A stretch of DNA of 64,000 nt from Brachypterus glaber (taxonomy: Eukaryota > Arthropoda > Insecta > Coleoptera > Kateretidae): assembly GCA_958510825.1 (NCBI GenBank), contig OY294046.1:3534001-3598000 (forward strand), written 5' to 3'. The position numbers and the translations under genes are program-made. Each line of letters opens with the position of its first letter. Position 1 is the stretch's first letter. Shown here in pieces: positions 11,296-23,580 of the stretch. The notes beneath the pieces were generated by a model. That model was not told the origin of the DNA and searched no databases. It was given only the letters and a program-made list of their open reading frames with translations.

Positions 11296-11928
11296 GGTGC
11301 GTAATATACTATTACTGTATACTATGTTTTTCCGTGCTAGACCCGAGTCTCCACGTGACAAAGATAATAACTGCGCTAGTTTATTTCTATTTAATGTTTC
11401 AGTGTTTGTAAAGACAGTGAACGCGCTACTAGTTTTCTCAAGGACACCTGTTTTAATACTAGTTGTGTTTAAAATGTAGATTTTCCAAATGGAAAGGGGG
11501 CCAACGAAAAAGTCCAAAAAATTGGAGCTTCAAATATATCCAGGTAATTTTTTTATAAAAAAAAAGTCGTAGTATTGCACCATTGCGCAAAAAAATCGCT
11601 AGCGCGCTATGAGTCAATGATATATATTTTCTCGTGTGCAAAATTTTTTTCGCGTTACAATGGATTGCAATGTGCATACATACACAGGTGTCTTGAATCA
11701 AAAAGAAGTTTTTTTTTCTAACATGTCAGATTTTTTTATTTTGCTTACTCGGTTTTAAGATATTTAAAAAAAAAATAATTATTGCATATGGCGGGAAAAA
11801 TTGTAACATGAAATTTAAAACGATAACATTTGGAGCAATATTTCTCTGGATTTATTGGAGCTATTAAGATAAATAAAATGTTTCTTTGTGTAGAATTTAA
11901 CTAAGAAACTTTTATGTAATAGCTATTT
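11296..11928. other. No gene seen
   Basis: AT-rich DNA with short spurious ORFs on both strands. No similarity to other parts of the window was recognised. Confidence 0.4.
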
Positions 11929-12643
11929 TTACATCGGCACTTAGTTTTACTAAGAGTGCCGATGAATTGAAATTTTCGCCGAAAAGTCAAAATCTTTGAC
12001 CACGTTTTTTTCACATTTCTCGACGTTTTAGACCATTCTGAGTCGAAATCAGTAAAAAAAACTTTTGCGTCCATCCGTCTGTCTGTCTGTCTCTGTCTGT
12101 CTGTCTGTCTGTCTAACTCCATTTCTACATGAAATATCGACTTGCGGTTTTTTGCATATTGTTTCTTATCGTATTCCGAAGAGCTGATTAGATTTTGGGG
12201 GTAAACGATTGGGGGTAAGGGGGCAAAAATAGGGTAAAACTCCTATTTTTAGCGTTTTTTGTATATAATTAAGGAAATTATTATTGTATTTGGTTAATTT
12301 AGCACCTATATAAAAGATAATTTTAAATTGGTCAAAAAATGTTATAAACAACGTTTTCCTAAAACGCATTGTTTTCGAGATATTGGCGTTTAAAGCAGTA
12401 AAAGGTTTTTTTACCATATCTCACATATTTATAACCCGATTTCAAAAAATTATATTTTAAATAAAAGCTCTTTTAAACCCTATAAAAATTGTTATATACA
12501 GTTTTTTTGCTAGAATATAATGTTTTAAAGATACAGAATTTAAAATCAAACAAAACACCTAGTTTGAAATTTGCTAACTAGATGGCTCTAGAGTACAATA
12601 GTGCCGATGTTTTGACAGGGTGCTTGCAACGTTTCATCTAGTT
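11929..12643 (-). mobile_element. Family B repeat, inverted copy
   Basis: Complete copy on the minus strand: the terminal stem-loop is at 11930-11960, a (gtct)n microsatellite at 12077-12115, and the aactagatgaaac end near 12640. Confidence 0.85.
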
Positions 12644-13154
12644 TTTTGTTGGAATTGTGGTTTTGAAGTTTTTTTTACAAAAACCCAAAGGATTGACAAT
12701 ATACTATCTTAATGGAGCTATACAAAGGTAAGGGTTAGAGCTAGGGAGCTCATACAAAAAAAGGTTTGTAGATAAATTATTTATATATCTTTTTTAATAG
12801 TACAGTTTTTTTCGTAGAGGTTACCGTATTCATGAAATCCCTAGAAAACTAAATTTAAGCCCATTTGAGCCTCTTTAAACCCAATTTTCTCTAGGGGGAT
12901 TTTTTAATCTCCAGACAACCCTCTGTCAATCTATGAAAAGAGTTTTTGGCGTCAGAGAAAAAAACTTCGTTTTGATTCAGGACACCTGTGCATAATAATA
13001 ATATTGAAATAAATATTTATCTTTGTACTTTTCTCGACTGATATCCGCAAAAAAATAAATAACTTTCTGTTTGTCCGGAAAATTTGTGATACAATAACTC
13101 GAGAACGCTTTGAAATAAATACAAAGGAGATAGGTTTCTTATTAAACGTACTTT

Positions 13155-14095
13155 AGGGGTAAAGACTGTTATTATACTATTCACGGCGCCTGGGGTAGTT
13201 TCGAATTTCCCAAAATCGTTAAAAAACGTGCTAGACAAAAAATTCTTGGATACAGATGTGTTTCATGAAAAAATAAGAAACTGAAATGTCCGTCTGTCGG
13301 TCCGTCTGGCCGATGTAACGTTTGTTTGTAGACACGATAACTCAAGAACGAATAATCCGATTGACTTGAAATTTTCAGGAAAAATCAAGTTCTATGAGAG
13401 AAAGATCCCTATTGTTTTTGAAAGTAATCCCCCTAAAAAAAAGTTATGGGGGGTTAAACTTTTTTTTTAAAATAAAAAACTATCATTTTTAATTAAAAAA
13501 ATCAATTTTTTTCGCGTTTCGCAAAAAGATAATAAAAAAAATTAAAATTTTTGATTTTTTTTTGTTTTTTTTTTATTTTAATTTTTTTGATTTTTTTTTT
13601 GTTTTTTTGTTTTCGCAAAAAGAAACTAAAAAAATATAAAAATCAATTTTTTTTACTTTCGTTTTGCAAAAAAAAAACGAAAAACTTTTGAATTTTTTTT
13701 TTTTTGGTATTTTTTTTTTGTTTTTTTTTAAAAAGTTTAACATCCCATAACTTTTTTGTTGTTGGGGGGATTACTTTCATGTATTTTCAAAATTGGTAGA
13801 ATTGATCTTTATAATAAAAGTAATTTTTTCTGAAAAAGTTGCGTTAATCGGAATTTTTTTTCAGCTTCTTTCGTCTTTTTTTAAAGTTTAACTCCACATA
13901 ACTTTTTTTTTTGGGGGGGATTACTTTCAAAAACAATATGGATCTACCCCTCATAGAACAACATAGTTGCTTAATTTTTCATGAAACAAATTTATATCCA
14001 AGAATTTTTTGTCTAGGACGATTTTTGAATTTTTTTGAAAATTCTAGCGCAGGCGCTGCGAATAACATAAAAAGCTTTGCTAAATCAAGATTTTA
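13155..14095. repeat. Foldback element of family L
   Basis: The left arm (13160-13290, with aaaattcttggatacaga and tttcatgaaa) is repeated in inverse orientation at 13975-14100 (tatccaagaattttttgtct). The interior is poly-A/T-rich with inverted strings around agttatggggggtt. Related pieces are at 27225-27362, 32855-33013 and 40199-40345. Confidence 0.7.
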
Positions 14096-14243
14096 CCATT
14101 TCTTATCAAACCAAAACATTCATGCGCATGTGAATAATGTAAGGGGTCAAATATTGCACTTGACCCCCAGGTTGGATTTTGGCTAGTTCAACCTACGCGG
14201 AACAGTTAACTGTTAACTGATAAATTTATCTTAATTTATTATC

Positions 14244-14939
14244 AACTAGATGAAACGTTGCAAGCACCCTGTCAAAACATCGGCACTATTGTACACTAGA
14301 GCCATCTAGTTTGTAAATTTCAAACTAGGTGTTTTGTTTGATTTTAAATTCTGTATCTTTAAAACATTATATTCTAGCAAAAAACTGTATATAACATTTT
14401 TTATAGGGCTTTAAAAGAGCTATTATTTAAAATATAATTTTTTGAAATCGGGTTATAAATATGTGAGATATGCTAAAAAAACCTTTCATTGCTTTAAACG
14501 CCAATATCTCGAAAACAATGCGTTTTAGGAAAACGTTGTTTATAACATTTTTTGACCAATTTAAAATTATTTTATATAAGTGCTAAATTAACCAAATACA
14601 ATAATAATTGCCTTAATTATAAACAAAAAACGCTAAAAATAGGAGTTTTACCCCATTACCCCCAATCGTTTACCCCCAAAATCTAATCAGCTCTTTGGAA
14701 TACGATAAGAAACAATATGCAAAAAACCGCAAGATATCTCATGTAGAAATGGAGTTAGAGAGTTTACACCCAAACAGACAGACAGACAGCAGACGGCCGC
14801 AAAAATTTTTTTTTACTGATTTCGACTCAGAATGGTCTAAAACGTCGAGAAATGTGAAAAAAACGTGGTCAAAGATTTTGACTTTTCGGCGAAGATTTCA
14901 ATACATAGGCACTCTTAGTAGCACTAAGTGCCGATGTAA
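14244..14939 (+). mobile_element. Family B repeat
   Basis: Near-complete plus-strand copy with start aactagatgaaacgttgcaa and terminal stem-loop ending gtgccgatgtaa. A short internal deletion removes part of the ccctatttttaccccc string. Confidence 0.85.
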
Positions 14940-14940
14940 T

Positions 14941-15127
14941 TATCTATACTGGAAATTCAATGAAACCTGCAGTGACTCATACCTCTGCTGCTTTCGTATA
15001 AGGGGTCCGCTTTTGCGAAGCTTCGACGAAATTACGCGAGTCGCACCCGAACTGGTATGATCTTCGCCTTTTACCACACATTCGCAATTGATTCACTGCA
15101 GGTTTTATTGAATTTCCAGTATAGATA
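14941..15127. mobile_element. 187-bp MITE with ~35-bp TIRs
   Basis: Ends TATCTATACTGGAAATTCAA and its inverse; the arms run to CCTGCAGTGA/TCACTGCAGG. It abuts the end of the preceding B repeat. TA at both ends suggests a mariner-type target. Non-coding. Confidence 0.85.
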
Positions 15128-15507
15128 CTACACAGGGCTCTTCTTTTATCCGGTACGCCTCCCGCAACTTTTAAAAGGGATGAGATATTGCTATAATGGG
15201 CTGTTCAATAGTTATGTTACCGCACTACGGGGGTAGGGGGTCAGAGGTCGATTGACAAAAAGTGATAGAGGGGGGAGGGGTGACTTAAACCGAAATTTCT
15301 TTTTTTATTTATTTATTTTTTTAATTGTATCAGAAACCGTTTTTTTCTCACAAACTAATACCCATTTAAAACTGTTCATTAAAGTGTCCAATAAAACCTA
15401 TTTTAAAAATATATGTTTTTTTTATTTAATTAGGCGGGTTGTTTTATCAGTGACGTAATTTCTAAGGGTGTCAAAGCAAAAGTGACAAAGAGTTCTGAGA
15501 ACGCTAT

Positions 15508-15718
15508 GGTCTGTTTTTTGAAGCAAGGTTTGGACTTTTAAAAATCGCACATTGAATATTTTCAAGACACATTCGAATATTGATGCGAATATACTGCGTA
15601 GTTTATTTTATAAAACATAACTATATTCTATACACAAAAATATACTATTCAAACCTGTTGTAAAAATATTCACTGTGCGATTTTTAATTTACTATCTTGC
15701 TTGAAAAAACAAACCATA
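15508..15718. mobile_element. Solitary family T foldback unit
   Basis: A ~211-bp single copy, inverted relative to the 5353-6832 array, flanked by ctatggt and accatag. Its internal sequence (actatattctatacacaaa) matches the array units in reverse. It shows that the array unit also exists as a dispersed element. Confidence 0.8.
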
Positions 15719-16193
15719 GTAACAAATTTTGTCAAGTCTTCAGCAAGTCTGGCTCAAGATTCTTGATCAAGTAACTGCATCCAGATTTTGACAATTCTGG
15801 CGCAAGATACTGTCGACAGATTCTTGCTCAAGAATTGTCAAAGAATTGCTACAGATACTTCGTCAAGATTCTTGGACAAGTCTTGAGCAAGAATGTAGCA
15901 AAAAAAATTGACAAGAAATCGAAAAGCGATCTCAATCATGATCAAATCGTACTTGTTAGAGTAGGTCAAGATTCTTGACCAAGAATCTTGTCAAATGGCT
16001 TGCTACAGACTTGACGAACAGACTTGATAAAGTATTACTAAACGCTCTGCTTCCAGAATCTTGCTAAAGTCTTGCCCAAGTCTGGATACAGAATCTGGAT
16101 TAATTATCTTGCTCAAGAATTGTCCAATTCTTTACAAAGAAGTTTATCAAGTACACTGGTCAAGATACTTGTCCAAGTTCAGTGTTACTAGGG
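15718..16193. repeat. Element packed with degenerate TCAAGA/TCTTGA motifs
   Basis: About 470 bp in which caagattcttg-like and gacaagtcttgagc-like 10-14-mers recur more than a dozen times in both orientations. It is bounded by TAGTAACA and its inverse TGTTACTA. No coding potential. The dense motif looks like a subterminal-repeat transposon or a degenerate satellite. Confidence 0.55.
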
Positions 16194-16240
16194 CGTGTTT
16201 AAAAAACTTTCTTAATATGTGATGTTATCATAATAATTAG

Positions 16241-17056
16241 TAGGGGAAGTCGGGGTTAACTGGGCCGCTTTTTTTCATATCGAGTTTTTGAAAAATCTGT
16301 AAACAATTTTTAAATATTTTCTATAGCAAAAGGTAGATAAATACTATAGTTAGAACATATTAATACTTCAGACACATATTATTTATATAAAAAAAGTTAT
16401 TAACGATAAACCAGTTGACCCCGCTGGACCAGTTAGCCCCATAGGGCAAGGTTAACTGGACCACTACTCAGGGTTAACTGGTCCACTAACAAAAATGTAT
16501 TGTATTGTAATTATTGGGAATAAAAACGATTTGAAATCAAATAAAATTTAATTCTAACATAAAAATAGACAACATAATATGTTAAATATTAGATATATCT
16601 CAGGGTTAACTGGTCCGGGGTTAACTGGACATGGCCCAGTTAACCCCGAACTAATTAATATTGACTTAAGTTAACCCCGAACCAGTTAACCCTGAGTGAC
16701 ACCACTAAATAAAATCTTAAAATTTTATTACTTAATAAGATATTAGAAGGCGGAAATTATGCAGAATAATTAATAAAATACTCAGTATATTAGGTAAAAT
16801 ATTTGTTTAGATCCTCCTAATAATAAAAAAGTATTAATTAAAAAAGTTAAGGTAAATACCCACTTTTCATCGAAAAAAATTAACTTTCTTTACTAAAACT
16901 TACACGTGGACAACACGGTCCGTCATAATACTTTAAACAATACTACTAACTAATTATCACTAGAATTTGCCCTAAGGCGCCAATACTAATAAAAAAGTTG
17001 ATAAAATCCAGGTGGACCAGTTAACCCTGTAGCCCAGTTAACCTTGACTTCCCCTA
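16241..17056. mobile_element. hAT-like non-autonomous element with a dozen GTTAACTGG motifs
   Basis: An 816-bp element with TIRs starting TAGGGGAAGTC and ending GACTTCCCCTA. Flanks are ATAATTAG (16233-16240) and ATAATTAA (17057-17064), a 7/8 match to an 8-bp duplication. Inside, about 12 copies of GGTTAACTGG or its inverse CCAGTTAACC cluster toward both ends. TAGGG-type termini plus 8-bp duplications are hAT features; the repeated motif is presumably the transposase binding site. Confidence 0.7.
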
Positions 17057-17509
17057 ATAATTAAAATCAATAATTAGCTAAAAATTATGATAAAAATCCT
17101 AAAAAAGTTTGAATTTTTAGTTGGAAGTATTTACGCAAATGTGTTTTATCAAGGCTACTTGAGTATTAACGAAATACCATTAAAACGCTTTTTATTTCAA
17201 GTAAATTACTTTATTATCATAAAATTATTTACGAAATATAACTAATTAACAGTGCTCGTATCCAGGTTATTAAAAATAAAAAATCGTTTTGAATAAAAAA
17301 AAATATTTCAAAAATTGTTTTTTTTTCATGTTCCACCTTGCAATAAATTTATTGCTTTTATTTTTTTATTTTATAAAAGCGTCGACGTGTTAGAGAAATA
17401 TAGTTTTAGTTTATTTACTTTAAAATAAAATTATTTATTTAAAATTCTAATTTTTGCCAGTCCCTGGTAAGTGAATACCTCGAACCGACCAGTGATAATA
17501 AAATATAGG

Positions 17510-18366
17510 TACAGTGTAATCCAAAAGTCACCCCCCTCTTAACTTTTGAACGAGTTTAGATTAGAAATTTTTGAAACACGTAAATAAGACAAATCTTTTG
17601 TATATATTCGATATTTTCAGCTTTTAAAATGTGCGCAGGAGGCAACGAACTAATAACTCTTCTCTCTAGAATAGGCATTTCATTTGTAAAAAGTGAAAAA
17701 AACGTAGCTTTGTTCTAAGAGAGACAACAATACCAGTTACCGGTAATTGTTATTGTTCAGGCCTGAATATACCTACTATTTGTTTACAAACAAACCGAGA
17801 TGTTGGCGATACTTTATTTTAACGGTATCCGTATTCTAGAAAGAATAGTTATTAGTTCGTTGGCAGGAGGGCATGGGGGCAATTTTTTTAGACGGAAAGG
17901 GAGGTCGTGTAATACATTATTTTAAGGCTTATAAAGTTTTCTATTTGACCATATATTTTTTTATTTTTTAAACAATTATTTTCGTTTAAAATTGGGTTGA
18001 AAATGGGAGTTTAGGTAAAAATTTCTTCAAAAAAAAATAATTTTTGAAAAATTATTAATTTCATAATGCAAAAACGTAAATAATTTTAAATTATATAAAC
18101 AAAAATTTGCAAAATAATACATTTTTTGACAAAAAAAAAAAAATGTTAAACAATATGGTCGAATATGGAATTTTATTAGCATTAAAATAATATATCATAC
18201 GACCCCCTTTCCATTAAAAAACATTACTCCCAACCGCTTCGTTCCACATTTAAAAAACTGAAAATATCAATATGTGCAAACGATAGTTACCTTATTTTCG
18301 TGTCCAAATTTGTAGTCGATATCTCGACTTGCTAACGGGTGACCCCACTGGACCATACACGGTGTA
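17510..18366. mobile_element. Family S element, copy 2, interrupted by a hAT-like MITE
   Basis: Relative of the 3388-3950 element, with ends carrying aaaagtcacccccctctt and agtcgatatctcgactt. It is enlarged by the insertion at 17643-17862. Its right end overlaps the start of the palindrome beginning at 18353. Confidence 0.7.
17643..17862. mobile_element. 220-bp hAT-like MITE, perfect 8-bp target duplication
   Basis: TIRs CAACGAACTAATAACTC and GTTATTAGTTCGTTG. Target duplication GCAGGAGG (17635-17642, 17863-17870). Another copy with its own perfect 8-bp duplication is at 44434-44675, which fixes the ends. Eight-base duplications point to the hAT superfamily. Confidence 0.9.
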
Positions 18367-19514
18367 TTTGAAATAGAGTCGGAAATTTTAACTGATGATT
18401 CTACATCATAAAATATGACAAAAAGTTCCTATAAGCATATGTCTAAAACTGCGTTATAAGGGAGCTACTCTCCTTTGAAAGTGGCTAAAAAAATCGGTTT
18501 TTATTTAATAACTCATGAACCCTTTGAGATATATCAACGAGATTTTGCACGTCAACTAATCCTACCAAGGCCCGTTTTTATGTGTTATTTTCATTTTCAT
18601 ATTTCAACCAGGGGTGTGCGAAACGGGGGGGGGGCTTATCAGTTTTTTGTCCCAAACTTTTTTCTGTGTAACTTTTTTGCAATTTTATTTTTGAAATATG
18701 ATTCCTCAGGTAAAAATACATAAAAAAGGTACTCTTGTTGTAATACTGTAGTATTAACCGTTTTCGAGAAAAATTCATTTGAAGGTGAAATTCCACGGTT
18801 TGAGGACGAAAAATTAAATACTAAAATGTTGAAAACCAAAATTTTAATGATGTAGGGCAAATGTACATTAAAAACTAAGAAAAAAACCTCATATACAGGT
18901 ACTTTCAAAAATCAATCCTAATGGAGCTATGGTCTCCTAAATATGCACCATTTTTAAAGGGCTATGGTAGCTTTAAAAACTTTTTTTCTTAGTTTTTGAT
19001 GTAGAATAACACTGCATCATTAAAATTTTGGTTTTCGACATTTTAGTATTTAATTTTTCGTCCTCGAACCGTGAAATTTCACCTTCAAATGAACTTTTCT
19101 CGGAAACGGTTAATCCTACAGTATTACAACAAGAGTACCTTTTTTATGTATTTTGACCTGAGGAATCATATTTCAAAAATAAAATTGCAAAAAAGTTACA
19201 CAGAAAAAAGTTTGGGGCAAAAAACTGATAAGGCTCCCCTGTTTCGCACACCCCTGTTTTAAATAAGTACGTGAAAATGACATACAAAGATGGGCCTTAT
19301 TAGGATTAATTCACGTGCAAAACCTCGTTAACATATCTCAAAGGGTTCCTGAGTTATTAAATAAAAACCGATTTTTTTAGCCAATTTCAAAGGGGCGTAG
19401 CTCCCTTATGAGGCATTTTTAGACATATGTTTATAGGAACTTTTTGTCATATTTTATCATGTATGATCACCTGTTAAAATTTCCTACCCTATTTCAAATA
19501 CACCCTGTATATGG
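18353..19514. repeat. 1.16-kb near-perfect palindrome (family D)
   Basis: The left arm (18353-~18890) and right arm (~18985-19514) are inverted copies. Matching landmarks include gattctacatcataaa-type ends, tagggagctac/gtagctccctta, gaaatatgattcctcagg and tttttcgtcctc. Termini are ccatacacggtgtatttg and its inverse. Short ORFs on each arm mirror one another. Related copies: 21755-22488 (full) and partial ones in 33014-33360 and 41330-41570. Confidence 0.85.
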
Positions 19515-19710
19515 TCCAATACACGTATACACTCCAAAGTAGAATTTGTTTTAATCGTTAAGCTTTTCCACTTCCAAGTGTATACAAAATCTATGGCTTT
19601 CCTGTATATATTAATTAAACAATATATTTTTAAATTAAACATATTATGTCACCTTGAAAAAAAAATGATTAATAAATATGCAATTAATTCTTCATAGAAA
19701 TTTTTATAAA

Positions 19711-21725
19711 AGTCCAGTCAAATAATAAATGTTAATTGCAATAAATGTACACGGTACTCTTGAATGATCAATGGGTTGAACTAACGTGGCAAAAAAATCT
19801 GACCATGGAACATGGTAGTAGAAAGTTCACTTGTTATAGAACCATCGACAGCCAAATCCCAAAAACTTGTTTTTGGAAAATAATGTTAAATAACCGTCTG
19901 CAGAGTTCATGGTCAATACAAACTTAAAGTGTACATTATGTTGCTTGATTTTGGTAGTATTTCTCGTGCTGATTCCGAATATGTTTTAAGTTACTCTCTA
20001 TCTTTTTCCATTTTTGAGAAAAAAGCTTATAAAAATCACAAAAAATATTTTTTCGCATGTTTTAATGTAGCCTAGACGTTTTGTTATAAGACGATAAAAT
20101 AACTTTCTTGGCTTAAATTGTAGTCCGATTCTCGTTCTGTATAGTTCCAAAGGAATATCTTGGATTTTTTTTTCTTTTGGTAAATCTAAATACATATTTA
20201 AACACCCTTTAAATCGCGTTTTTATTAAAATACTTTTTTTTGTTAATCAGTGTCATTACAGATGTTTCAGATTTGATGGATTTGTCCAACACAGAGGCGC
20301 GTTAATAATTTTTACCGAATACTTGAGAATGTTAATAATACTATTAACCTACTTATTACTAGCTTGTTATAAATTGACTTATTTGTCAGAAATAATGTTA
20401 TAACAATAAATGTTGAATTTTGATGAAGGCTTTTATTTTTTACCTTCAGTATTATTTACATATATGTAAGTATTTTGAACTTAATAATTATATATTTGAT
20501 TTAAGAGTGATATTTTGCCAAAAAGAATTTATATTACGGTTATATAAAATAAATAATTGCTTCTATACTGATAACTTTTAAATTTATCTTAGATAATGAG
20601 CGACCACGAAAATAATAGAAAAAAAGTTTGTGCTGCCTGCGGTGTGAAAATTTCATTTAAAAAATGTAAAGAAGTCCATTTTAGGATAACTAAAAAATTG
20701 GAAGACCTTATGAAAATACATATTAATGAACACTATGATGTTAACAATTGGTGGTTCCCAGTATCAATTTGTGTTTCTTGTCGTCATCTTATTATTTTTT
20801 TTATTTAGATGAATAAACCTATGTTTTACATAAGGGCATTTTTATTTTATTTTGTTTAGACATAATATGCTATATGCTTAAGCTTTAATTATCATGTATT
20901 AGAAAAAAAAACAAGCAGCCGTTTTTAAATTCATAAGCATATAAATCTAATTTCTTTAATTTTTACTTATTTTTTATACAGAAAATGAAAGAAGGTAGTT
21001 CAGAATTTGATAAAAAAACGTGTATATTGTAAAAAACTTTTGATCTGAGGTAAATTGTTGATGAGTTTTTAATTTAATTTAAAAACCATCGTTCAATACT
21101 TCACACTGTGAAGTCTATAATAATAAATGTTTTTGTCTGGGCAAAATATAGAAAATAACTTTAGGAACGTCTGTGTACACATCTGACAATTACTTTTCAA
21201 AGTGAAAGATATATTATGAACACTATGTAACAAAATAATTAATTTTTTAATTTAAACACGTTTATAATAAAATTTTAAAAATTTTCACAAAAATGTTAGA
21301 CGAGATGTTCCTTTATAATAATACAGAACGAGAATCGGACAATAATTTAGGCTAAGAAAGTTATTTTATTGTCTTATAGCAAAATGTCTAGGCTACATTA
21401 AAACATGCGAAAAAATAATTTTTGTGATTTTTATACGCTTTTCTCTCAAAAAGGGAAAAAGATAGGGAGTAACATAAAACATATTCGGAATCAGCACGAG
21501 AATTACTACCAAAATCATGCAACATAATGTACACTTTAAGTTTGTATTGACCATGAACTCTGCAGATGGTTATTTAACATTATTTTCCAAAAACAAGTTT
21601 TTGGGATTTGGCTGTCGGTGATTCTATAACAAGTGAACCTTCTACTACCATGTTCCATGGTCAGATTTTTTTGCCACGTTAGTTCAACCTATTGATTATT
21701 CAAGAGTACCGTGTGTACACGGCTG
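19711..21725. mobile_element. Foldback element with ~400-bp inverted arms flanking a small ORF
   Basis: The left arm (19745-20181) and right arm (21315-21720) are inverted copies, roughly nine bases in ten by eye, sharing strings such as gaccatggaacatggtag and ccaaaaacttgtttttgg. The spacer (20182-21314) is not palindromic and carries the ORF at 20596-20808. An outer terminus AGTCCAGTCAAATAA at 19711 reappears inverted at ~23657-23671, beyond two other repeats, so the element may originally have been longer and later split. AGT-starting long TIRs recall Polintons, but no Polinton gene is present. Confidence 0.7.
20596..20808 (+). CDS. Small zinc-binding-type ORF inside a foldback element
   Basis: The 70-residue ORF begins MSDHENNRKKVCAACGVKIS and includes ICVSCRHL near its end, giving two C-x2-C pairs ~46 residues apart (Cys13/16 and Cys58/61), a plausible single zinc site. 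The ATG follows a pyrimidine-rich stretch and ttatcttag, which could be a splice acceptor. AATAAA follows 3 bp after the TAG stop. A possible further exon (acceptor tttttatacag, near 20981) reads KMKEGSSEFDKKTCIL before a stop. I know similar C-x2-C modules from uncharacterised TE-linked insect and cnidarian proteins, but cannot name the family. Function unknown; likely element cargo. Confidence 0.45.
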   Translation: MSDHENNRKKVCAACGVKISFKKCKEVHFRITKKLEDLMKIHINEHYDVNNWWFPVSICVSCRHLIIFFI

Positions 21726-21754
21726 ATATTTTAAAAGGTAGTAAAAATAAAAAT

Positions 21755-22488
21755 ACAGCCTGTTCCAGAACTCGCGTACCGAAATTTAAGAGGTGATTCT
21801 ACATCCAAAAATATGAAAAAAAGTTTCTATAAAGGTTGGTCCGGAAATGAGCCCTAAGGGAGCTACGGCCCTTCGAAGAACGTATTGAATGGGGAACAAA
21901 AAAAAGCACCAATAAAATTTTAATGCTGCAGGGTGATTCTTCATTTAAAACTGAGCAAAAAAGTATTATACACCAAAACACCTAAATTTAATATTAAAGG
22001 AGTAATAGCCTTTTAAAAAGTAACGTTTTTGGTGGCACAAAATGTTACTTCCTCTTAATTGCATTTTTTTTTGATAACGGTGCTCCTACAGTGTTACACT
22101 ATATGATATTTTATATGTATTTTTACTCTAGAAATCTATATTTTTTACAACAAATCCAAAAAACATACACATAGAAAAGTTTGGGGCAAAAATGTTTTAA
22201 GCCTCATATATTTTGCCCGTCTGGGCACGCCTCTGGATAAATTAAAAAAATAAATTAACATAAACTTATTGCCCTTATTAATACTAGTATACATGCAAAA
22301 GCTCGCCGCTCTAGCTTAAACGGTACCCGAGTTATTAATTAATAACCTTATTTTTATTACATTTTTAAAGGGCCCTAGATCCCTTAGGGCTCATTTCCGG
22401 ACCAACCTTTATAGGAACTTTTTTTATATTTTTGGATCTAGAATCACCTCTTAAATTTTGGCATGCCAGTTATGGATCACCCTGTATA
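21755..22488. repeat. Family D palindrome, second copy
   Basis: The left start tttaagaggtgattctacat and right end gaatcacctcttaaattt are inverted. Arms share gagccctaagggagct and its inverse. It terminates at atcaccctgtatatg and lies between the foldback arm and the family C element at 22602. Confidence 0.75.
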
Positions 22489-22601
22489 TGAAACTTATAG
22501 GGAATTTCAAGAGCTACAAGTTTGCTTATAACCACTTTTATCTTCCGATGAATAATTTGGCCGAAAAATGGAAAAAACCAATTTTACCTCCAACATGGCT
22601 A

Positions 22602-23372
22602 CCCAGGTAGCAAGGGATGTTATATTACAAGAAATTAACATCACTTTTGGGTGTATTTTTAAACTAAATCATAACATCACATGATATTGAAAAATAACAT
22701 GTATTTAACATCACATTTGCAACGTAACACGTGTGACGTGACAACCATGTTATTTAATAACAAATATTTAGCAACGCTGTGAATATATCGCAGGTCACAT
22801 ATTAACGTGGATTTCACGTGAATGTCATGTTATTTTGCTTCTCACTGACGTTTGAAGCAAAAAAATCGATATAAGATGATGTTGATAGAGTAAATTATTA
22901 TAAGGAAATTGTATACACATTATACGATTTCCAATGGATAGGGGGCTGTGCCGGGCTTCTTAAGACCACGGACACGGATTATATTCTCCGCTTAATCTGC
23001 AATTTCGTATTTAGAATCTATCTTTTTCAATCTGTGATTGTTTCAATTACTGATTGATTTTAAATCCGATTTTTTTATAGGGTTATAGCGTTTTTAATGG
23101 TTTTAATTTAGAAAAAGCTAATATCCTAGAATATTATTTAACTATTAAAGTACCAGTAACGGCATCCATAAGATATTAGATATAACAAGAATGTGGATTT
23201 ATGATGTCACAAACACGTTATTTTCGGGATGTCATTGTCTGATGTTATTAGGGGCGGACTTAGGACATCCCCACCATGCTACATTCTTGTTAAATGAGAC
23301 TACAATCTTAACATCACATGTCACATATTAACGTGGCTTTCACGTGAATGTCATGTTATTTTGCTACCTGGG
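22602..23372. mobile_element. Family C element, copy 2, TA duplication
   Basis: Ends CCCAGGTAGCAAGGG and TTTTGCTACCTGGG, flanked by TA on both sides (22600-22601, 23373-23374). Opposite orientation to copy 1. About 110 bp near 22741-22850 is an extra partial repeat of terminal sequence. Confidence 0.85.
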
Positions 23373-23580
23373 TATAGCCAAAATATATTTTTAAATTAGC
23401 TCGATTGTTAATAATATAATAAAAAAATCATTCAAACAAAAATTGTTGGAAAATTCCTCCTCAACAAAATTGGTTATATGCATTATTATGGTAAGATGCA
23501 TATTAAGCAACCCACCCCTAAAATTCAAGATAGCGGACACCCCTTAGGCAAATCACCCGGCGAAAAACTAACAGGAGTGT

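Noticed and set aside
18475..19262. Several 63-89-codon ORFs on both strands
   Set aside because: They mirror each other on the two arms of a palindrome; not coding.
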